A stretch of 64,000 bases of DNA, taken from assembly GCF_963576545.1 (NCBI RefSeq), contig NC_083649.1, forward strand, positions 7,873,906-7,937,905, read 5' to 3'. The position numbers and the translations under genes were made by a program. Positions 1-13,157 of the stretch are shown here, piece after piece; positions within the stretch are counted from its first letter, which is position 1, and each line of letters opens with the position of its first letter. This DNA is from Limanda limanda. Lineage: Eukaryota; Chordata; Actinopteri; Pleuronectiformes; Pleuronectidae. Below the pieces are notes generated by a model. That model was given only the letters and a program-made list of their open reading frames with translations, made no database searches and was not told the DNA's origin.

Positions 1-129
1 TAACTCTGGATGTAAACTACAAATTATTCCAAACAATACTTCACTCTAAATAGACTTAAATAATAATGAAACTCCAATAAGCAATTAATTCCTTGGACAT
101 TTTAGAACCCTGTCAAACTAAATGCTATA

Positions 130-250
130 TGGCACGGTGGAGCAGTGGTTACAGCACTGTGTTGCCTAACAGAAAGAAGGTTCCTAGTTAGAATCCTGCC
201 TTTTTACAAGAAGTTTGTATGTTCTCTTCTGCTAACAGAGGAATGGATGG
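130..250 (+). repeat. Degenerate fish SINE-like repeat
   Basis: The text beginning ggcacggtggagcagtggtt and continuing through a degraded B-box-like stretch resembles a very common teleost dispersed repeat whose intact form reads like a tRNA-derived head. Similarity is from memory of the family. The B box is mutated, so it is a decayed copy. Confidence 0.4.
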
Positions 251-454
251 ATGTAGAATTAAAGATGGAGGGAGGTGAAAGTTTAAACAATAAATAATGA
301 AATGATCCATAGAAACTCAGGCTCCTCCTCTTGGATCATATTAAAGATGAGTTAGCGACACTGTAATGTCACTCAGACATTATGACTGTGTGTAATGTTT
401 TATACTGAAGTGGATTAAAGCACCAAATAAATATATCTTCCTCAAAATCCAAGC

Positions 455-527
455 ATTTCATTGTCAGCGACTGCTTAATGTTATTGTTGTGCATTGGGCA
501 ATAAACTCTTGAAACTTGAAACTTGAA
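455..527 (+). repeat. Retroelement 3' tail with TTGAAAC repeats
   Basis: The sequence ends in caataaactcttgaaacttgaaacttgaa, a polyadenylation-like hexamer followed by a short tandem repeat. That is the usual look of a fish LINE 3' terminus. No coding part remains. Confidence 0.35.
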
Positions 528-1304
528 TTCATACCTCTTGAACAATCCCAGAGTTTCCTGGCAGCTTTTATTAGGTCAGTGTTGATACAGGATGACGCTT
601 AGTTACTAATTAAGTATCACTCCACTGAAATAGGTCGGAAAGCTTGGGTTTAAAGGCTGCGTGGAGGTTTATAGACACGTTAAAAGCTGCTGTTAAAAGC
701 TCTTGTGTCCTGGGGGATGCAACACTTTCACAACAGACATTCTTCTTTCTCTTTGTGTATAAAAACTGATGAATTTCCTCATCACGGGGTGTATATTTTG
801 AAGCGTTTATGAACAGAAAGCAAAAGATAACATTTAAAATGTCCTCCTGGTTTATCAGTCTCTATCTCTGCACCCTGTGAGTCACACATGAACCCAGAAG
901 TGACTCGTCCCGGCAAAACTCGGGACAGATTACGACACACGGAGAAGCAGCTGCTGCCTCCCACTGGGCCGAAGGGAGAACAGCAGAGAGAAGAGCTCCA
1001 GAGATTTCATTTGATATCAAGGGGATGAGGTTACAAAATCCAGACCTGTCAAATGTGTGTTATTATCACATCTCTTGCACTCACACTGACCCCAGCTTGT
1101 CACCCTTCCCCACGCCACCTATATTCAGTGCACGCTGTTTTCCTCTGATCTCCTGTGAACAAAACACCAACTGTGCGTTCACACAATCAGCCTTCAGTCC
1201 GATTCACAGGACACACACAGAGGGAACATCAGAAGAAAAAAATCTGCCATTTCTTCACATGGTCTCTTCACATTTAGCTCTAAATAGTGAACATCTAATG
1301 CTTG

Positions 1305-1362
1305 TTAGGGCCCGAGCACAGACATCAAAGGTGTCTGGTGAGACCCTATTGAAATTGTAAGG

Positions 1363-1456
<94 letters not shown>

Positions 1457-1720
1457 CAAATGAATTGGCTTTTTGAGGGCTTTAACATGCTCAACTTCTT
1501 ACCAAAATTTGCAGAAAGTTAGAAAGTGGTGAAAATTTTACGTATTCTGAAGGAATTTTCAATGGGCGTCGCAAAATGGGTCAACGGTGCCCCCCGAGAC
1601 CACCCGAGACCCCCGGAAGGTGTTCCCATTGACCGATCTTCACAAAAATCAATACACAGGTGTATCATGACCAGACAAACAAAAAAGTCTCTAGATGCAA
1701 TTGGAAAAACAAAACAGGAA
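1305..1720 (+). repeat. Dispersed non-autonomous element around an (ATT)n tract
   Basis: Starts at ttagggcccgagcac and contains a long ATT run followed by caaatgaattggctttttgag. The same parts occur in inverted order at 21855-21972 of this window, so this is a multi-copy interspersed repeat and not unique sequence. The right boundary is uncertain and may extend to about 1915. Confidence 0.5.
1363..1452. repeat. (ATT)30 microsatellite
   Basis: Uninterrupted ATT trinucleotide run of 90 bases inside the dispersed element; likely length-variable. The poly-Asn frame seen on the minus strand here is an artefact of the repeat. Confidence 0.97.
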
Positions 1721-1956
1721 GCCTGCTATTTTGTATTTAGTGGCCATTTTGGCCATATTCCACATTTTTTCTTTGATACACTTGTACCAGGGTTTTCATC
1801 GAATCATTACTTTTATGTTTTGAATGTATTTTTAAAAGCTTTGGGACCAAGAGACTTCTGGTTAAAGAAAACATTGGAAAAATGTGGGTCAAACATGTAG
1901 CGATGAGCAAAGCTTGTGCAAAATAAAGATAGAAGTAAAGGCGTATCATGAACACT

Positions 1957-1962
1957 TTTATT
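1957..1962 (-). terminator. Candidate poly(A) signal of the CCP gene
   Basis: TTTATT on plus, i.e. AATAAA on minus, about 0.9 kb beyond the proposed stop codon of the CCP-domain gene. Another AATAAA on minus lies at 2307-2312. Which is used cannot be decided from sequence. Confidence 0.3.
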
Positions 1963-2854
1963 TCATTCATGTTTACAAAATATTTTATGGCAAATTTACA
2001 CAAAACTACTAATTTCTCTTTTGACAAATAAATAAAAAGTTGAGCAGGTGCTGAAACCTTTACAAATCACATTCTGTACATCTTGATGTAGCCACCGTCA
2101 AAACGTGTAACACTGTTTTTCACAGTAGTGGGGAATTTGTTCAGACTCTGGCAAATATATGACATCTCATCATTTAGTAGAGTCATGAGTAGGCCTCATT
2201 AACTAACAGTAAGCAGTTGTAAAAGGTCTGTTTGGGATAAGGCATTTAAACGACACCACACATTCGACAGGCCCGATGCTCGATCCCACCTTTTTGAAAG
2301 GAATGGTTTATTGGCTCTGAGCCCCTCCCTCTACGAGGGGTGCCATCAATATCTATTTCAGTTACAAGCTTTGTTTGAAACAAGTGACAGATATATTCAA
2401 GAGTTACTTCAGCATCACACAGGTTATTTAAACTGAACGGCTGTATTTTGAAAAAGGTGAGCAGTGCATACATTAAGTTTTTTCTCAATCCAAACCATTG
2501 TTGCATTTCATGCTACAGTGGCCCGAGCTGTGCTGTTGAGTTTTAGTGCAAAAGTATAAAATCTATATGGAGATAAAGCTTCTCTGACAAACACAATGTC
2601 AGTTAATATTAAGACAAAAGAAAAACGTTTGAACTGGTCTTCATTATGGGCAGGAATAAGTAAGGCAAGTTAAAAGATTATCAGATATGTACATTACTGT
2701 CGACTAACCAGAGCAACAAGCAGTAGCTGAGGACTCAGCGCAATTTGCAGAGATTTCAGGATCTCTAGACATTTCATCATGTCTGTCTCTACAAATCAAA
2801 GCCATAAGCAGGTTCAAACACTCGTCCAGGGGCGACCCTCTTCCATTCAGTTCA

Positions 2855-5800
2855 TTAGTACATCACGTACAGCTGGACGACCAGGACGCAAATGCTTACT
2901 TCTGCAAAAGGAAAAGAAGAATAGTGTTAATTGTAGACATAGTGTAAAAACCCTTAGAGCCCTGTTAGTGAAGGAAAAAAAAAGGTTATGCAAATGTGAT
3001 GTTATGGGACAAAAAAATAACAGGACAAGTGAGGAGGCGTTTCAGGAGCAGTGTTTTCTCTGGGGGAAGCAGAGTTACCTCTACCACAGACTTTGGACAT
3101 AGACACACAAACATATATGGCCGGCTGTGGCTGAGGTGTAGAGCGGTCGTCCTCCAACCTGAAGGTCGGCAGTTCGATCCCCAGGCTTCCCCATCTGCAT
3201 GCCGACGTGTCCTTGGGCAAAATGCTGAACCACGAATTGCCCCTCATAGAACAAGGAAGTGCTGCTAATAGATGCACTGTATGAATGTTTAACTCTACTG
3301 TAAAGAGCTTTGAGTGGTCATCAAGATTAGAAAACGCTTTATAAACCATTTACCACATATAAAACGCACTAAAGGATAGAAACAATGAAAACGCATCATA
3401 CGTCTCCGATAAAAATGTTGGTCCTACATCATCGATGTAGATGACACCGCCGCCAACAACGACACCAGCGCCTACTTTAATGAGAATACAAATGTGTGAA
3501 AAAGGATGACGGGACATGAGGCCAACAAACATATCCACCGTCCCCACCTGAGAAGAGTAAGATTGGGAATGTGGCACTTTGACTCCTGAGCTTATTATTA
3601 TTAGCACGATTTTATTAAGTGTTGCTGCTATCATTAATAACCTCTTAAATATCACTCTTACTGTTATCTTTATAACAATGAAAACCTGTTTATCTCTCTC
3701 TCTCTCCCCTCTTTTCTCTCCACAGTCGCCAAAGTGCTGCTCATTGTGGGAACTGTTGGGTTTCTCCATAATTTTAAAGGTCTCGACCTTCTATGTAAAG
3801 TGCCTTCAGATAATGCAAGTTATGATTTGACGCTAAAGAAATAATCAGCGTTAACTCTTTTCTTTCTTGATCTATTGCTGTTTGATCGACTGAATTTGAA
3901 ACTTACTTCCAAGACCCCACTTCCACCATGAGCTGTCACTTCCACTGTCTGTAAATAAAAGGGAGAGAAAAAAATAAATGAGATCATGGAAGAGGCCAGA
4001 AATAACTGTAACAGAACAAATTATTTTTGATGACTTACCAGGTGCGTCAGTTGGTTTAGGAGCAGCTGAAACAGAGATACAAAGAAGAAGAAAAAAAAAA
4101 TGATTGCATGTTACACATAAGCATCGTCGGATGAATTCAAACACAGGACATCCAGCATCAACGAGGGCTGAACAATGTTTTCAGGGAAATTCTGAGGTAT
4201 TAAGCAATGTATATTTTACAATTGCAGACTCTCACACAAGCACATTAACGGAAATCATGAACGCTAAAGCCACATTTCAAAAGCAATAAGTGACAACACA
4301 TCCACAACAGCCACACAGCACAATTGCAACCGAAGTGAGCGATAATGGATGTTAAAATGTGAAGTGTCAATAGTTACGTACTGTGGTCAAGAATGCACCT
4401 GTACCCTAAATAGACGAGAATTTAGCAGCAATAGAGAACTAACTCTGCTGGTTTCATTGTCAACATCCGTTGTTGCTCACATCCGTTGTGGTTATGTTTC
4501 TGTTTTGTGGCTCGATTATGATGTTTACATGCCTGGCTCATACACTGTTCCATTCATTCTCTCAATTTACATGTTTCAGTGCAAAGTGCGATCACGATCA
4601 AGCAGTTGCTAAGCACCGGACGTGTAGATGGTGCAAAACGCTGTGTAAAAAAAGGTTTGATTGTACTTGTAACAAACAATCGCCGACAAGACCCCATTGA
4701 ACATTTTGATTAAATCAGTCGCCCCCCCCAAAAAAGAAGCTTTTTGGCCAAAACAAAATCATCAAAAGAAACTCTACCCGTTTGTTTCCCTGAAGGTTTG
4801 GTGGTGGTGGTGGTGCTGGTGGTGGTGGTGGTAGTAGCTTTAGTTGTGGCAGCCACTGCTCCAAAAAAATTTATAAATTAAAAGGGGAATCAGGACACTG
4901 TGATCAGGGATTTGCTTGGATCACATATATCCGATCACAGTTGTGTATTTTTATACATTTTTATTTATTAAAGCTGTGGAAACTAGTTCAAATCCATTTA
5001 AACAGACAAATCATCTTCAGCGTTTCTATATAATAAACAGTTGCTGTCACGAATTAATGCTGCTGGTTTTATGTTGAAAAGTTGTAGTTGTATTGTTATG
5101 TAATGCTGTTATGTTGTTTCCAGCTTTTCACAGGAAGAGCACTCAATCCCTGTTCAGACAGCGTGTTAAATGGACGTCTTTGCTGAATCTATTTGACCAA
5201 CAGAGGACGTGTGAGAGAAGATTGGGGATTAATTCTATTCAGCCATCCTGGAGTTTGGTATAGTTCTAATAATTGAAGCACAAGAAAACAGTGAAAATAT
5301 TCCCTCATTTGCATTAATAGCCAATCACGCGTAGGAATGCAATTAAATCTGAAATTAGCATAAATTCACATATAACTTACGTTCGCATTTTGGAAGTCCT
5401 GGTGACCAGTTGCTATTTATGTCACACATCTGTTCCCCCTCTCCCACCATGAAGTATCTGGTATCGCACTCGAACGTCACACTATCCCGGTGGCTATGGG
5501 GGGGTCGAGAACCTGATACCCATTTACCCTTGTCAATAACAGGCTCGTCACAATTAACAACTGCAGGCAAAGAAAATGGAAAGTAATAGAGTATTAGTGA
5601 GAGTCATGGTTCAGGTTAGATCAGAGAATCTTACGAAAAATTATAAAAGCCACCTACTGATACACTCTGGAGGATCAGGCTTGAATTCCCCAGTCTCTTT
5701 ACATTCTAATATTTTGGCACCTTTAAGTATATACGGTTTTTGGCAGGTGTAATGTACAACCTGTGAAAATCCATAGAAGTCTTCTTTTTTTGGGTGGAAA

Positions 5801-7396
5801 TTGCCATTTTGAATCTCACGTGGCGGATCACAATTTATTTCTGCAAAATAAAAATGACAATTATTAGAATGTAATGCTTTTAACATAGTTTTCTGTCTTT
5901 TAAAAAATGTTTTGCTAAAGAAAGATCACCAACCTTGACATTTTGGAAACCTGCCCCTCCACCCTTGGTCTCCACAAAAGCGTGTTGCTCCGCTACCGCC
6001 AACCATATTGTAACTAGAAAGGGGGGGGGGGAATAATAAATTCCCACTTTAGTTGAAAGAAGTTGTTTGATCAGGAAGCATAAGGTTTTCCTGAAAAACT
6101 TTGGGGATTAAAGAGTAGGATTGAAAAAAAACACCAGCATCATTGGTTTATTACTAACCCTCTGTTGCAGCTGAGCACAGCCTTAGCGCCAAACTGATCC
6201 CCTTCAGGGTAATCAACGTTCCCGTTATCAACTTCTCCAGCAGGGCCACAGTTCTTTCCTGAAAGAAAGAAAGATCAAAGTCCTTCCTTTACAAGGATTT
6301 GGTAACACTATGCACAAATGACTCAACAGGCTTGTCAGACATTACCAGTGACTCATCATTTATATGCTGGTAAGTTGAATTTACTAAATGATTCCTTCCA
6401 GGCAGTGCTGCCAAAGCCGATTGTGAAATATGCCCCGTTTAGACCTGGTATCAACGTTCGTCCTGAAACATTCAATCACAACTGGACAAGGTCGTCTGTT
6501 CACACCTGACAATGTGCCTCATGTGACCACTAGTGACTACTTCCCTGCTCTTTATGCAAATAATCAGGTACGTAATGTGTTTAACAAGTCCAAATTATTG
6601 TTTTCACCCAGTCTGAGTATAAAGAATAATATCAATCATTATGTGTTGATATTGCGACGAAGGATCGTATTGACACTCACTTGGAGGACTTAAAAATACG
6701 TTTGATTCATTGTGACATTGTCGTGAACTTCGTAATTAGCCCAGGAAAGATTAAAGATCACAGAGTGAAAAGTGGCTCACGTGTCCCAGACTTCGTCTAA
6801 ATGTGGTCGCATCTCAGAACACATGAAGGACACAGTTGTGTGCGTTCAAACCTTTCTCAAAACTTGATGCTGACCCCTTGTGATCAGATTATAATAATAA
6901 TAATAATCATGATAATAATAACTGTTGTAATATAAATTGAGCGATAACTGGACATCATAATTCAAACCCAACACTGTAAATCAAACAGAATAAAACTGAA
7001 ATACTTATTTTGTTAAAAGTTTGTAACTCACGTTGACATATCGTGCCTTTCTTTTCCCATTTACCCTCGACACAGCTCAGTTTGAAAAAACCACTGAAAC
7101 CAACACTGCAGCTCACTCTTATCGTTTTCCCGGCGGGGTACTGGGCCTCCAGACCAGTTGTGTCGAAATTGGAATCAAACAAGGGCCCATTTCGAAAATC
7201 TTGAAGTGTACAACCTTTGGGAAGATCTATAGAGAGAAATACATAGTTGTACAATTTCCGTGTTCAGCGTTGATATAATCCAGGAATTACTTGAATAATC
7301 AATAAACAAGAAATACTTGGTCTTACCTTGACTTTTGATGAAGGTCAGCGTCTGCATCCAGAACAATAAGACACAGCTTCTGGTTATTACCTGCAT
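2855..7396 (-). CDS. CCP/sushi-domain complement regulator (CD55/CD46-like RCA protein)
   Basis: Ten exons that I joined by GT/AG sites and phase: 7327-7396, 7032-7226, 6159-6258, 5934-6013, 5658-5840, 5381-5560, 4778-4855, 4039-4065, 3907-3948, 2855-2901. Together they give 333 codons without a stop. Exon 1 is a signal peptide (MQVITRSCVLLFWMQTLTF...) of the type I recall for fish factor H-like proteins. Exon 2 is CCP1, exons 3 and 4 split CCP2, exon 5 is CCP3 and exon 6 is CCP4. Each domain has four cysteines; CCP3 has Phe in place of the usual Trp. Exons 7-8 encode a stalk with two runs of Thr plus Pro. Exon 9 encodes DSGSDSSWWKWGLG and the last exon ends VSICVLVVQLYVMY, a hydrophobic C-terminus that suggests a GPI-anchor signal as in CD55. 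The split of CCP2 is also seen in CD46, CR1 and factor H. Exon junctions are nearly all phase 1, typical of this family. Exons 2-6 are firm; the last three exons are inferred. Role inferred: limiting complement on self cells. Confidence 0.75.
3119..3352 (+). repeat. tRNA-derived SINE
   Basis: Begins with a tRNA-like head (gtggctgaggtgtagagcgg, then cggcagttcgatcccc as A and B boxes) and ends with the gagctttgagtggtcatcaag tail common to a widespread teleost SINE. It lies in an intron of the CCP gene, in opposite orientation. Family membership is from memory. Confidence 0.75.
3690..3841 (+). repeat. LINE-type 3' end fragment
   Basis: The passage ctccacagtcgccaaagtgctgctcattgtgggaactgttggg followed by tatgtaaagtgccttcagataatg and ttatgatttgacgcta matches the 3' end of an abundant fish retroelement as I recall it. 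It mimics a splice acceptor plus exon on plus but encodes nothing extended. Confidence 0.6.
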
Positions 7397-7637
7397 TTTA
7401 TCCTCATTACCCTGAACTGCCAAACAGAAGAAGAACACAAGTCTGATCCTGCCTCCAAAATATAATTTCTCTTGTTCCTCCATCTGACTATGCTTGTATC
7501 ATATTTCCTGTCACTTTACTGCACAATGACTGAGAAGATTAAAGGGGGAGTCTGTGACAATGACCCAACACAAGGGGCCGCCTGGCTTCACGTTGCTTTC
7601 ACTTTGGCTCCTGATTCATTAGCTCTTCCACACTGAC

Positions 7638-7695
7638 CTTGGACGGCAACAACAAGACCAAGAATGAGCAGGAGACAGACGGATGTGAGATCCAT
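7638..7695 (-). CDS. Alternative or upstream signal-peptide exon of the CCP gene
   Basis: An ATG at 7695 opens 19 codons reading MDLTSVCLLLILGLVVAVQ, a clean signal-peptide pattern, then a phase-1 donor (CAAG|GTCAGT). The next exon downstream has its own acceptor after 7417 and would run 7327-7416 (90 bases, phase 1 to phase 1). The two could therefore splice together in frame, or this exon could join CCP1 directly at 7226. Either this is the true first coding exon, or the ATG at 7396 is used from a second promoter or a spliced leader. Confidence 0.45.
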
Positions 7696-7699
7696 GACG

Positions 7700-10287
7700 A
7701 AACGCTCCACAAGCCCCACAATTCCACAATTTTCTGATGAAGGAAAAACATGCAGGAATTAGCAAGGCTCTCACAGTGGAACACAACTGGATAAACACAA
7801 CCTCACGCTAACAACACCTGTTGTGTAATTCTTCTATTCTGTCAGATGACTACGTGCTGTTGGAACTGTGTCAGTTGAATGAGCAAGTCAAATACCCTGT
7901 GCAGATTTGACAACTCTGGCTGATTGTGTATTTCATGTTAAAACAGATTGTGGTCAGGTTACATAGTTTGATATTCGTCCCCATGCGAGGAGTGTGGGCT
8001 TAACGATGACTCATCAACAGCGGGTTACTCACAGGATATGTCTCTTTATGATTCCGTGTCCAGTGTGAAAAGGAAATGCTCTTCCACACTTTAACACACA
8101 AGCTAAACCTCTTCTAATTCACAACTCTTCCTTCTTTATGGAGAAGTCTCCTTTGATGACATAGAAGACTCATGTCATCAAAGACTTACTCATTTAGGGG
8201 AAGTGGATTCCAAGACACACCCACAACGCCAGCCGGATCCTGTAGACCAGTCGTCACCAACCTTTTGCGAGCCCAAGATATCTTCAAAAAAATCTTGAAT
8301 CTCTTGAATCTTGAATCCAGTGTCGCTCCGTGAAGCGCCACCTAGTGGTCAACAAGCCGTGGCTCTGCAGGGACAGCTCAAGCTCTTTGTCCTATCTCCA
8401 AGGTTGACCGATTTCTTTTGGTGTTCAGAGTCTACTATTGTTTCTAGCACCATTTGAAATCGGTTACAGTGAAGGACAGATCTCGTCTCACCTTGATGTG
8501 GATTTTGCAACCAAGCTGTCTTCATTTTGCTGCTGAAACTTCGAAGTTAATCAATTGCTTAAATGATGACAATGACAAAAATATTCGATATTTTAGTGTT
8601 AACGGCAAAATGTTGTTTTATGTCTACAATTTAAAAGAAAGACATCTCTTATGTAAGTGGTTCTTCTCACAGTAATGCAACAGATGTCGTGTAAAAAGTG
8701 AAATATTTGCACTTAATGAAATGTTGGTATAAAAGTAATTTAAGTGGATTTGAGTAATTGGATTGTTTTTTCTTTTATTTTTGGAAAAACATAATCCTGT
8801 TTCTTATAGGAATAAAATAACCAAATTGAACGTTTCAAGGAATTGAACTTGTGGATCATGTGACCGTGTCTGATTGCTTGTTGACCGACCTGCGTTACAT
8901 CAGAGCGGGGGTCACATGACTCACACGCTGTTTGTCGCCTTATTGAAACACTTTATTGCAGGAATGTGACTCAGTGTGTGAGCAAGGCTTTCCCCCCCCC
9001 CAGTGTACACATGAGTAGACAGAAGACCATTGAATGCCTCAGTTTTATATATGATGTTTAAGGTTTTATATATATACAGTATATATAATACCCTGGACCC
9101 ATTTTAATGAGAGGACACAGTCTATAAAAAGTTAGATAAATTAACAAATCAGCTATTTGAGGAGTTATTGGAGGTGAAGACATTGTTTCTCCTTAAAATT
9201 GTGAAATGAGACAAATAACATTTTATCTTCTTACAGCTGGAATAAGAGAATATCCATATTATTTCAACAGTGCGTCTGTAGTGTGTCACATATTTAGACA
9301 TTGCTAAAATGAGCAAAATTATGTAATGTTTTAACTAGTGATCTAATTAATAAGTCAATTAGGCCTTCAAGTCAGTTGTCCAGCCTTTGTTAGGTTGTGG
9401 CTGCTCGTTGCATTGGGAACAAGACAAAGTATTCCTGAAGCCATCTCTCCAGACTAAAGCACTTGGGTTTCCTCACTTTCTATTGGAGTCTTGGAGACAC
9501 ATGGGCCTCTTCGGGAAAGTTAAAAGTGACTTAAAGCACAATATAGGATGATTTTACTTAATTGACCTTGAACTGAAGCATTAATCGTTCCCTGACTTTA
9601 ACCAGAGAGGAACCCTGGGAATCAGGTATCTGTCTGAGAATGTGTTTGTCACAGAACGCAAAGGTACATCCTATGACTTGGATGAGTCAAATTGTTGTTG
9701 ATTGCTATTTTGGTTTCAGGAGCATGTTAGTCATAGTTTTTTTTTTTAATACGGCGACAACTCTGAGCACAACACCATATTTGGTCAGTGGGAAGTTTTC
9801 GTCAGAGGTATGATTTAAAGTGTCTCAAACAGGACTCCACCCTCCAATTTGCTACAGGTGAAACTCGAGACGTGGGGGGGAATTAGGAAGGAATTTGATA
9901 ATACAGATAATACAGAAGTTATCATCAACTTCTCTTGGAAAAGATGCTTGTATTGTGTTTAAATGATGTGTTTTTCTGCGTGTGTGTGTGTGGTGCTACA
10001 TGCAAAGCCGTTTCACAAGAATTCTTTAAATGACAGGGTTGGGGGGAGGGTAAACAGGTTATGTGTTTGTTGAGTTTGGGGTTGGACCTGAAGAACAGGG
10101 AGTGATGACGGTCACTCCCTGTAGAGTGTTTGCTTCCACGGCCCCTCCTCCTCACCAATATGTACCTGCTCTCCCCCGATTCCTCTCCCATTCAGCAAAA
10201 CTCACCTGACGGACCAGAGGCTCCACTGCAGAAAAAAGACAAACAACCCACAGGCTCACGTCACAGCAAGACCGGTTCGAATCCACC
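7700..10287. other. Intergenic between the CCP gene and the claudin cluster
   Basis: No recognisable exon on either strand. It should contain the upstream control region of the CCP gene and of the first claudin. I saw no clear TATA box in front of the claudin. Around 8239-8330, ccagtcgtcaccaaccttttgcgagccc looks like a dispersed fish repeat, followed by a short TCTTGAA tandem. Confidence 0.5.
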
Positions 10288-10929
10288 ATGGTTTCTGCCG
10301 GGTTTCAAATCCTGGGCTCGGCCCTGGGGCTCATCGGCTGGATCGGGGCCATCGTTGTGTGTGCTCTTCCCATGTGGAAGGTGACTGCTTTCATCGGCGC
10401 CAGCATCGTCACTTCGCAGACCAGCTGGGAAGGTATTTGGATGACCTGTGTGCACCAGAGCACAGGACAGATGCAGTGTAAGGTCTACGACTCCATGCTG
10501 GCCCTCAGCTCCGACCTGCAGGCTGCCAGGGCCCTGACCATCCTCTCCATCGTGGTGGGAGTGTTGGCCATCCTCCTCTCTGTCGCTGGGGGGCAGTGCA
10601 CCAACTGTGTGACTGATGAGACATCCAAGGCCAAGGTGGGCATTGCCGCTGGGGTCATGTTCATTGCAGCTGGGGTCCTCTGCCTCATCCCTGTGTGCTG
10701 GACGGCCCACACCATCATCCGAAACTTCTACAACCCGCTATTGATGAGCGCCCAGAAGAGAGAGCTGGGTGCTGCGCTCTACATTGGATGGGGGGCGGCC
10801 GCTTTGATGCTGATTGGAGGGGGGATGCTGTGCGCCAACTGCCCCAAAAAGGAGGAAGGGTACACTGCAAAGTACAAAGCTGCCAGATCTGATGCCTCAG
10901 CACCTACAAGCGGGAAAGACTACGTTTGA
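10288..10929 (+). CDS. Claudin (claudin-3/4-like), gene 1 of cluster
   Basis: 213-residue four-pass tight-junction protein in a single exon. The claudin signature of the first extracellular loop is complete: W30, G49-I50-W51 (the GLW position), C54 and C64, then R81 just before TM2. TM segments are at about 7-27, 82-102, 117-140 and 162-182. The second loop has FYNPLLMSAQKRELG. The C-terminal tail is about 30 residues and ends KDYV, a PDZ-binding motif for ZO proteins. The start is chosen at the ATG in a CCACCATGG context and gives the family N-terminus MVSAGFQILG. AATAAA signals follow at 11073 and 11287. The subfamily is inferred from overall similarity; the exact orthologue cannot be named by eye. 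Strands formed by such claudins seal, or make ion-selective, the space between epithelial cells. Confidence 0.95.
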   Translation: MVSAGFQILGSALGLIGWIGAIVVCALPMWKVTAFIGASIVTSQTSWEGIWMTCVHQSTGQMQCKVYDSMLALSSDLQAARALTILSIVVGVLAILLSVAGGQCTNCVTDETSKAKVGIAAGVMFIAAGVLCLIPVCWTAHTIIRNFYNPLLMSAQKRELGAALYIGWGAAALMLIGGGMLCANCPKKEEGYTAKYKAARSDASAPTSGKDYV

Positions 10930-11286
10930 ATCTGGTCTAGAAATCAGTGACCCCCAAAAACTGGAAAACTGTATAAAGGGACAAAAACACTGGTGCTACT
11001 GGGTTGTGAGTGCCGATCATTCAGGATATTTCTTGGCCAAGAAGTTACTCCTCATGAGCACGTTTGAAGGAAAATAAAAGCAGGAAAGGAATCACACCCA
11101 AGGAGGAAACTCAGTTTTATATTTTATCACAGTTCATCGTATGTGTGTATTTCCGTAGAAACATTTTCTTGTTTGTATAAATATTTTATAACCTATTCTG
11201 AAAATCCTCACTTTTTTGCCATGTTAATGTGGGTTGTTTTTTAAGAAGTATTTCTATGAGAATCATGATGTGATGGTTATACTGTA

Positions 11287-11292
11287 AATAAA
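11287..11292 (+). terminator. Poly(A) signal of claudin gene 1
   Basis: AATAAA about 360 bases after the stop, followed by a T/G-rich stretch. An earlier AATAAA at 11073-11078 could give a shorter transcript. Confidence 0.6.
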
Positions 11293-12121
<829 letters not shown>

Positions 12122-12521
12122 ACAGAGAGCACAGGTGGGATCTGGAGCCATTGTTCCCAATCTTGAAGCCTTGCTTGAGGTAATAAAAGCTTGTATGTGT
12201 GGGAACAATGAGCAGGGAAAAACAAGGGTTGGATATCAGGTAGCAGGCCTCTCCTTTTGTCTGGGAGCTCAGAATCTCCTCCCTGAAAGTTGGAACCACA
12301 GCAGCTGCTGTTATCTTCTCACAGTTGGACCTCAGTGCATCACAGCACAGCAAACACTTCCTCAAGCGGCTGCGTGTGAGACCCAACCCTTAAGGCCTTC
12401 ACTGATTTTTAAACGGTTAGAATCTATTCATCTTCAAGACGTGGACATTTTTGTAACCGCAGCCACTTTTTCTTCCGGTTTTCAAGCGTAGAAGTTGGGT
12501 TGTGGCTCTGCGGTCATAGCC

Positions 12522-13157
12522 ATGGCTTCTCAAGGCCTCCAGCTGATGGGTGTACTGCTGGCCTTCGTCGGCTGGCTGGGGAGCATCATCACGTGCGCCC
12601 TGCCCATGTGGAGAGTCACTGCATTCGTCGGGGCCAACATCGTCACGGCCCAGGTGATCTGGGAAGGCTTGTGGATGACCTGCGTGGTGCAGAGCACGGG
12701 CCAGATGCAGTGTAAGGTGTACGACTCCATGCTGGCCCTGCCGCAAGACCTGCAGGCTGCCAGGGCCATGGTGATCATCGCTGTGATGGTCGGCGTTTTC
12801 GGCGTCCTCATGGCGGTGGTTGGAGGGAAGTGCACAAACTGCATGGAGGACGAGACGGCCAAAGCCAAAGCCTGCATTGTGTCTGGTGTGGTCTTCATCA
12901 TAGCCGCCATGCTGGTCATGATCCCGGTGTCGTGGTCGGCTCATGCAGTGATCAGGGACTTTTATAACCCGCTGGTGATCGCGGCTCAGAGGAGGGAGCT
13001 CGGAGCCGGCCTTTATATCGGCTGGGGCTCTGCTGGGCTGCTGCTGCTGGGGGGGGGCCTGCTGTGCAACAACTGCCCCCCACAAGACGGGAGACCCTAC
13101 ATCCCGGCCAAGTTCACTCCTGTGAGAACCGTAGCTTCTAACGTGGACTATGTGTGA
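12522..13157 (+). CDS. Claudin (claudin-3/4-like), gene 2 of cluster
   Basis: 211 residues, single exon. Has W30, GLW 49-51, C54, C64 and R81, and a second loop reading [15 protein letters not shown], the NPLV form typical of claudins 3 and 4. The tail ends SNVDYV, a PDZ-binding motif. The start is set at the ATG in gccATGg context, which yields the family N-terminus [10 protein letters not shown]; the open frame continues nine codons upstream but without an ATG. The poly(A) signal is at 13761. It would act as a tight-junction strand protein. The promoter region carries the CT/GT tract at 11939-12119. Confidence 0.95.
   Translation: MASQGLQLMGVLLAFVGWLGSIITCALPMWRVTAFVGANIVTAQVIWEGLWMTCVVQSTGQMQCKVYDSMLALPQDLQAARAMVIIAVMVGVFGVLMAVVGGKCTNCMEDETAKAKACIVSGVVFIIAAMLVMIPVSWSAHAVIRDFYNPLVIAAQRRELGAGLYIGWGSAGLLLLGGGLLCNNCPPQDGRPYIPAKFTPVRTVASNVDYV

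Larger units (their letters stand above)
1..1304. other. Intergenic, no gene recognised
   Basis: No reading frame here resembles a protein I recognise and no convincing splice-flanked exon is visible. The stretch holds degraded dispersed repeats (listed separately) and otherwise unremarkable AT-rich sequence. Confidence 0.5.

Noticed and set aside
1025..1360. 111-codon open frame
   Set aside because: No family resemblance, no splice or promoter context, and it runs into a dispersed repeat.
3726..3830. Splice acceptor plus exon on plus (ctctccacag then an open frame)
   Set aside because: The sequence matches the 3' end of an abundant fish retroelement and leads to no gene.
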